Both the position numbers and the translations under genes were made by a program. Of a stretch of 58,582 nt of DNA, positions 53,788 to 58,582 are shown one piece after another; positions within the stretch are counted from its first letter, which is position 1; every line of letters starts with the position of its first letter. Below the pieces are notes generated by a model. That model did not search any database, was not told the DNA's origin, and saw only the letters and a program-made list of their open reading frames with translations. This DNA is from Verrucomicrobiota bacterium (GTDB taxonomy: Bacteria > Verrucomicrobiota > Verrucomicrobiia > Limisphaerales > SIBE01), in the NCBI GenBank assembly GCA_016871515.1, contig VHDE01000022.1, positions 1-58,582 of the forward strand, given 5' to 3'.

Positions 53788-56358
53788 GTGAACATTTTCA
53801 ATTGTGCCAAGCGAACCAGCGTTGTAGTAATTGCCACGATTCTCCTCTCGAACGCTGCTTCCGTATTCTCTCAAAACCAAACCGGCGTTGTCGGTTGGGG
53901 ACGAAATGACCAAAGCCAAATTACCGCTCCCGCGTCGCTGCCGAATGCTCAGTTGGTTGCAGCGGGATACAATCACAATCTCGCGTTGCGCAGTGATGGA
54001 ACAGTCATCGCCTGGGGCAGTGATTCGGCTCGGCAAACCTCGGTCCCGTCGAGTTTAACCAACGTAGCCGCGCTTGCGGCAGGCCAGTTTCACAGTCTCG
54101 CGCTCAGAAAGGAGGGCAGCATCGTCGGCTGGGGCGGGAATTTCGACGGGCAAATATCGATCCCAAACGGGTTAACCAACGCAGTGGCCATCGCCGCCGG
54201 TGGACACCACAGTTTGGCGATCAAATCTGGAGGCGCGGTTGTCGGATGGGGCGACAATTCACTGGCCCAAGCGGCGGCGCCGAAAGGTCTGGCGAAGGTG
54301 ATCTCGATCGCGGCCGGACATTCTCACAGCTTGGCGCTGAAGCAGGACGGTACGGTTGTCACTTGGGGCAAAATCTGGAATGGCGCCCAGTTTATCGAGC
54401 CCATTCCTCCCGCGGGGTTATCCAACATCATCTCCATTGCGGCTGGTCATTTTCATTGTTTAGCACTGAAAAGCGACGGTACGGTCGCCGCTTGGGGTGA
54501 CAATTCCCTTGGGCAATCAACCTCGCCACGGGGTCTCAGCAATGTGATCTCCATTGCGGGCGGTGGCTATCATTCGCTCGCCTTGAAATCCGACGGCACG
54601 GTGGCGGGCTGGGGCAACAACTTCTGGGGCCAAGCAACACCGCCTTCCGGGTTCGGCGGCATTCGAGCGATTACCGCTGGCACAGAGCATAGTTTGGCGC
54701 TTCAGAATAGCACCGCGCCAAGCGTCGTCATTCCACCTCGAGACCAAACCGTGACTTCGGGCCAAAGCCTCACCTTTGCGGTGTTCGCTGCGGGATCGGC
54801 GCCGCTCCAGTATCAATGGTTCAAAAACGAGGAGGCCATCGGTGGATCAACGAACGCCGTTCATATCATCTCCGGAGTGAAATTCGCCGACGCCGGCACG
54901 TACCGCGTGCGCGTCTCGAACGCCGCAGGTTCTACAAACGTTTCCGCCAGCCTCGCGGTCGGGCCTCTGTTCAACATCGTCAGTACAAACTCCAGTGGCG
55001 GCGCCGTGAACATTCCCATTCGGCTGGTGGCTGCGGGCAACGAGAATGCCGCTGGATTCAGCGTTCAATTCAACACGAATATTCTCCGCTTCACATCGGC
55101 CAAGGCTGGAGCGGATGCCACGAACGCGGTGTTAAACATCAATTCAACTCAAGCCACTTCCGGCCGATTCGGACTAGCCATTGCGCTGGCCGCTAATACA
55201 AGTTTCGCGGCCGGCGATCGCGAGGTGGCCGTCCTAACCTTTCAGGTCGTGAACGTCTCCATCACACAAGAAACTGCCATCACCTTCGGCAGTGATCCCA
55301 TCGCCAAACAAGTTTCCGATGTCGAAGCCAACACTCTTTCGGGTGAGTTTCGCGATGGGACACTCGCGGTCAATTCGGGCGTGGAAGCGGACCTCGATGG
55401 GAATTCCCAAGTGACCGTAACGGACGTGGCCAGAATTGGCCGCATCGCCGCGCGTCTGGACACAGCTGGGTTGACGACCGGGCAGCTTCAGCGTGCCGAT
55501 TGCGCGCCGCTGCTGACTGGTGGGGATGGAAAAGTGGGCGTCAACGATTGGGTTCAGGCCGCGCGCTTCGCCGTGAACCTGGATCCTCTGAGGGGCGCGA
55601 CCGGACCCGCGCCAGCTTCGTTGCAGAATGCCGCCAGGACAACGGAAAGTCCGTCGTTCAGACGAGACCTTTCCCGTTCTCCGTCCGAAGTCACAATACT
55701 GAATAGCGACGTGACCCCTAAGACGTCCGCAATCTTGATCCGTCTTCAGGCGCGAGGTCAGGAAAACGCGTTGGGTTTCACCTTGGGTTTCAACCCGGCG
55801 CAGTTGCAGTTTCTCGAAGCCAAATTAGGGAACCTTCCCGCAAACGGAATATTTCTGGTGAATACGGGCTCTCTCAGTTTAGGAACAATTGGAATTGTGC
55901 TCGCCCTTCCCGCCGGCGCGAGTTTCCCGGCTGGCCCGCACGATGTTTTGCGTGTGAGTTTCGGCGTCAGCGCGTCAGCCGCGGGCACGGCCAGAATCGA
56001 TTTCAGCGATGAAGTGGTCTTTCGCGAGGTGGCCAGTGTCGAAGGCACGCGCGTCTTAGCAACATTTTCTGGCGGAACGCTCAGCCTCATCCCTGCTCAA
56101 AAGACTGAGCTTCGACTGGGCTCTCCTATTGTTTCGAAACCAGGCCAAGTTCATTTGCCTGTCCGGCTTTCCGACGGGCAATCGTTTAATCCAACGGCTT
56201 TTCCCAACCTGCGAATTTTCGCCGGCAGCGACATTGCCGCGCCGCTCTCGGACTGGACAAAACTGAATTATCAATTCCAATCCGATGGCGGCCTGCTGAT
56301 TGCCGACGATGCTCAAGCTGCGGCCAGCTCAATGCGTTTCTATCGTTTAATGGAATGA
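53788..56358 (+). CDS. Secreted RCC1/Ig/cohesin-dockerin-like protein
   Basis: 856 aa from GTG 53788 (the frame also starts at TTG 53740). Signal peptide (TSVVVIATILLSNAASVFS). Seven RCC1-like repeats of about 49 residues (pattern ISIAAGHFHCLALKSDGTVA, AWGDNSLGQ) occupy the first 315 residues. One Ig domain (APLQYQWFKN) follows, a cohesin-like domain (FNIVSTNSSGGAVNIPIRLV, AAGNENAAGFSVQFNT), a dockerin-like pair (DLDGNSQVTVTDVARIGRIA; GGDGKVGVNDWVQAARFAVN), a second cohesin-like domain and a C-terminal SMRFYRLME tail. Probably an extracellular, calcium-binding adhesive or scaffold protein; no catalytic domain seen. Confidence 0.87.
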   Translation: MNIFNCAKRTSVVVIATILLSNAASVFSQNQTGVVGWGRNDQSQITAPASLPNAQLVAAGYNHNLALRSDGTVIAWGSDSARQTSVPSSLTNVAALAAGQFHSLALRKEGSIVGWGGNFDGQISIPNGLTNAVAIAAGGHHSLAIKSGGAVVGWGDNSLAQAAAPKGLAKVISIAAGHSHSLALKQDGTVVTWGKIWNGAQFIEPIPPAGLSNIISIAAGHFHCLALKSDGTVAAWGDNSLGQSTSPRGLSNVISIAGGGYHSLALKSDGTVAGWGNNFWGQATPPSGFGGIRAITAGTEHSLALQNSTAPSVVIPPRDQTVTSGQSLTFAVFAAGSAPLQYQWFKNEEAIGGSTNAVHIISGVKFADAGTYRVRVSNAAGSTNVSASLAVGPLFNIVSTNSSGGAVNIPIRLVAAGNENAAGFSVQFNTNILRFTSAKAGADATNAVLNINSTQATSGRFGLAIALAANTSFAAGDREVAVLTFQVVNVSITQETAITFGSDPIAKQVSDVEANTLSGEFRDGTLAVNSGVEADLDGNSQVTVTDVARIGRIAARLDTAGLTTGQLQRADCAPLLTGGDGKVGVNDWVQAARFAVNLDPLRGATGPAPASLQNAARTTESPSFRRDLSRSPSEVTILNSDVTPKTSAILIRLQARGQENALGFTLGFNPAQLQFLEAKLGNLPANGIFLVNTGSLSLGTIGIVLALPAGASFPAGPHDVLRVSFGVSASAAGTARIDFSDEVVFREVASVEGTRVLATFSGGTLSLIPAQKTELRLGSPIVSKPGQVHLPVRLSDGQSFNPTAFPNLRIFAGSDIAAPLSDWTKLNYQFQSDGGLLIADDAQAAASSMRFYRLME

Positions 56359-56464
56359 CCATGACGCGTTCAGGTCGCCAGCTTAACACCACCGAACACA
56401 TGAAAAAACTCCTGACGCTTTCCAATAACCTGCTTGTGAACTGTGGCTGGGGAAGGCAAAAAGC

Positions 56465-56596
56465 AGCCCCTCTCCCCATCAGATGGGGCGAGGGAAAGTT
56501 TTTGGGTAATCGAATCGATTCAAACTTATCTAAGGCAGACGCCCCCTCATCTTTTCCCTCGCTCCATCCGATGGGGAGAGGGTTAGGGAGAGGGGC
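56465..56596. repeat. Inverted repeat family G (CCCTCTCCCC type)
   Basis: Left arm 56465-56496 (GCCCCTCTCCCCATC...) and right arm 56554-56596 (...GATGGGGAGAGGG and GAGAGGGGC) form a long imperfect stem. It lies between the RCC1-type gene and the VOC gene and produces part of the false N-terminal extension of the latter. Confidence 0.75.
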
Positions 56597-56651
56597 TTTA
56601 TGCACCAGGTTCATGGCCCCAATGCGCGCACCATTTGCCTGGAGGCTCCCG

Positions 56652-56737
56652 ATGAACCTGAAGGTAGGGCGACGTTCCTGCGCCGCCAGCCTCAAGATCA
56701 CGCGCTTAACAAGGCGGCGCAGCAACGCCGCCCTACC
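56652..56737. repeat. Inverted repeat related to family E
   Basis: Arms 56663-56687 (GTAGGGCGACGTTCCTGCGC) and 56713-56737 match at 23 of 25 positions. ATGAACCTGAAGG precedes the left arm, as in the perfect 40-bp element at 28568. The stem sequence otherwise differs. Confidence 0.75.
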
Positions 56738-56759
56738 AATGAAATGGTTCATGGGTTCG

Positions 56760-57560
56760 ATGCGCGAAATTTTGTTTCGGAGAAGTCTCTCCTTGGCCTT
56801 GCTGCTAGCGCCCGCCATTCTTGCCCAACTGCCGCCCGGAAATGACAAAGGCGTTGCCATGGGGCACCTGCATTTGCGGGTCTCCGACCTCGACGCTCAC
56901 AAAAAGCTTTGGATCGACGCGCTCGGCGCGAAGGTGGTCAAGCTCGGACGATTGGAAGCCTGCCAGTTCCCCGGAGTTCAAGTTCTGCTGACGAAAGGCG
57001 CGCCAACCGGAGGAACGGACGGCTGCGTGGTCGATCATCTCGGATTCAAAGTGAAGAGTTTGGATGAAGCTAAGTCGAAGCTCACGGCCGCAGGCGGCAA
57101 GTTTCTCACTGAAAATCCAAAGACGCGCCAGATGTTCATCGAATTCCCGGACGGCATCAAAATCGAGTTCACCGAAAACAAAGAACAAACCGATCCCGTC
57201 GTGCATGATCACATTCACTTCGCGGTCCAGGAGATCGACGAACAACGCGCGTGGTACGCGAAAATGTTCGGTGCGCTTCCTGGAACAAGCGGACCGTTCA
57301 AAGCAGCCGACGTTCCCGGTGTCAATCTGCGCTGGAAACCAGCCGAAGCTAAACTGCCCGGGACGAAAGGGCGCGGCGTTGATCACATCGGCTTCGAAAT
57401 CGCCAATCTCGAAGCCTTCTGCAAAAAGCTCGAAGCTGACGGTGTGAAATTCGACCGGCCGTACAGTGCCTTTCCTCAAATGGGCTTGAGCATTGCCTTC
57501 CTCACCGATCCATGGGGCGTCTATATCGAATTGACCGAAGGATTGGTGAAGATGAAATAG
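56760..57560 (+). CDS. Secreted VOC/glyoxalase-superfamily protein
   Basis: 266 aa from ATG 56760: signal peptide (SLSLALLLAPAILAQ) then two betaalphabetabetabeta modules, HLHLRVSDLDAHKKLWIDAL with IKIEFTENK, and HDHIHFAVQEIDEQRAWYAK with DPWGVYIELTEG, each with the His/Glu metal ligands of the vicinal-oxygen-chelate fold. Reaction unknown: these folds include lyases, dioxygenases and resistance proteins. The frame opens 135 codons upstream through two repeats; that part is rejected. Starts 401 bp after the RCC1-type gene. Confidence 0.87.
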   Translation: MREILFRRSLSLALLLAPAILAQLPPGNDKGVAMGHLHLRVSDLDAHKKLWIDALGAKVVKLGRLEACQFPGVQVLLTKGAPTGGTDGCVVDHLGFKVKSLDEAKSKLTAAGGKFLTENPKTRQMFIEFPDGIKIEFTENKEQTDPVVHDHIHFAVQEIDEQRAWYAKMFGALPGTSGPFKAADVPGVNLRWKPAEAKLPGTKGRGVDHIGFEIANLEAFCKKLEADGVKFDRPYSAFPQMGLSIAFLTDPWGVYIELTEGLVKMK

Positions 57561-57634
57561 CGAGCCTAGCGAGTTCAATTTGTTGTAACATTTACCTGCG
57601 ATCCGAGTATTGAGGGTGGAACCAAAGAAAAGTG

Positions 57635-58235
57635 ATGAAGACTTCATGGATTGCCGAACTCTCATTGGTGGCCCTCGCGCTCACAGGCTGGGTTGATCTC
57701 GGAGGCTGGCGGACAGTGGGCGGCTCCGCAACGACCATCTCCGAGGCCAGGACGGTCAGTCAATTTGATAAGGTCTCCGTTTCTGGATCGGGCCAGCTTC
57801 TGATCAGCCAGGGACAGGAGCAAGCGCTGACGATTGAAACCGATGACAACTTGCTGCCCTTCATCAAATCGGAAGTCATCAATGGACACTTGCGAATCGG
57901 TCCCGACCAAGACAGTTCGGTATGAGCTCAAAGTGAAAAGCCTCAACGCACTTCATTTGTCAGGATCGCTCAAAGCTGAGGCAGGCCCGCTGAAGACCGA
58001 AAGTCTGGCCTTGCACATCAGCGGCTCCGGCAACCATCAAGCGCCCGATCTGGAATCCAATGAAGCAACGGTCGGCATCAGCGGCTCCGGGCACGCTGCT
58101 CTTTGGGTCAAGGAGAGATTGGAGGCCAGCATCACTGGCAGGGGCGAATTGGAATACTTCGGCAGTCCCAAGGTGAGCAAACACACCTCCGGCTCCGGCG
58201 CGTTCACTCTCGAGACGGCAAATAGCGGCCCCTGA
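57635..58235 (+). pseudogene. DUF2807 (GIN-domain) secreted protein, frameshifted
   Basis: ATG 57635 (GTG 57632 adjoins): signal-like start, then TVSQFDKVSVSGSGQLLISQ, GQEQALTIETDDNLLPFIKS and EVINGHLRIGPDQ, the first half of a DUF2807 beta-helix. The frame stops at 57925. The second half continues in another frame from about 57905 (TKTVRYELKVKSLNALHLSG, ALHISGSGNHQAPDLESNEA, EYFGSPKVSKHTSGSGA), ending at 58235. A small indel near 57900 restores a protein of about 195 residues. A true mutation and a sequencing error are equally possible. Confidence 0.85.
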
Positions 58236-58436
58236 AAAGGGACAGTGGTTTGCAGGCAGGCGAACAAAATGGTTGAAGCGGCACGGCACAATTGTGAGCG
58301 CGCGCTCACAGTGAGATGTGACCCCACTCCCCAACGTGAACAGAGCGATTGAAGTGCGAGAAGGCTCGTGTTTTTGAAAGGCCGCGCCGCTTGGGGATTG
58401 GCCAATTGGTTTGGAAAAGTTGATTGGCACTTCGCA

Positions 58437-58582
58437 CCGGACCGCGAACCGTCCCGGTTCGCAGCGCGTCCGCAAGCACCGAGCGCACCGGGTTGCCAGG
58501 GCCGCGAAATAGTCCACGGTGCTGCGGGCCGGGACGTCCCGCGCTCCGCCGCAACGGACCGCGAACCGTCCCGGTTCGCAGC
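58437..58582. repeat. GC-rich terminal repeat block, cut by window end
   Basis: GGACCGCGAACCGTCCCGGT plus TCGCAGC occurs at about 58440-58472 and again at 58556-58582 as a direct repeat; each unit contains the small palindrome GCGAACCGTCCCGGTTCGC. Between them lies CCGGGACGTCCCG, another palindrome. The block continues beyond the window. 58236-58436 has no gene that I can support. Confidence 0.75.

Overview
The window looks like chromosome from a verrucomicrobial (PVC-group) bacterium, probably a soil or freshwater Pedosphaera-like lineage. This rests on family content rather than any rRNA: a DUF1549/DUF1553 plus DUF1501 gene pair, a PVC-type membrane-bound dehydrogenase with C-terminal cytochrome c, DUF1080 and CotH proteins, very long Ig-repeat secreted proteins, and abundant long palindromic intergenic repeats. 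I saw no rRNA, tRNA, CRISPR array, transposase, integrase or phage gene.

Layout. 1-7481 is the 3' part of a giant secreted repeat protein whose 5' end lies outside the window. 7845-18560 (minus strand) is a surface-glycan cluster: GT2 glycosyltransferase, two SDR sugar enzymes, a sugar C-methyltransferase, two other methyltransferases, the GDP-heptose enzymes HddA and HddC, an LhgO-like oxidase and a radical SAM protein. 19031-22473 (plus) holds a large membrane protein and a methyltransferase. 22998-26147 (minus) is a housekeeping block with murA and prmC. 26351-31287 has a LysE exporter and the DUF1501 / DUF1549-DUF1553 pair. 31463-34055 is a CHASE hybrid histidine kinase broken by a +1 change in a G7 tract and truncated in its receiver domain. 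34647-42697 is defence-island-like: a DUF433/DUF5615 toxin-antitoxin pair, a SWIM protein with an SNF2 helicase, a fragment resembling a DNA-methyltransferase C-terminus, a small overlapping gene pair and a VapD-like protein. 43148-57560 carries secreted or periplasmic catabolic proteins (CotH, DUF1080, PVC dehydrogenase, alpha/beta hydrolase, RCC1/Ig/cohesin protein, VOC protein). The window ends with a frameshifted DUF2807 gene and a GC-rich repeat.

Two themes cut across the annotation. First, at least eight families of long inverted repeats (20-40 bp arms) sit almost exclusively at gene borders. They interrupt the glycan cluster, supply stop codons to at least two genes, and create false N-terminal ORF extensions. 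Copies of one family differ by matched changes in both arms, which points to selection on the hairpin or to arm-to-arm conversion. Second, the gaps hold clean gene scars without transposases: a Phd antitoxin apparently fused to the tail of its PIN toxin, a UPF0175/DUF3368 remnant, a DUF5615 toxin cut off near a repeat, and a restriction-like / HicA / PQQ-protein fragment mosaic. Many toxin-antitoxin modules have evidently come and gone here.

All family calls come from reading motifs by eye; no database search was possible.
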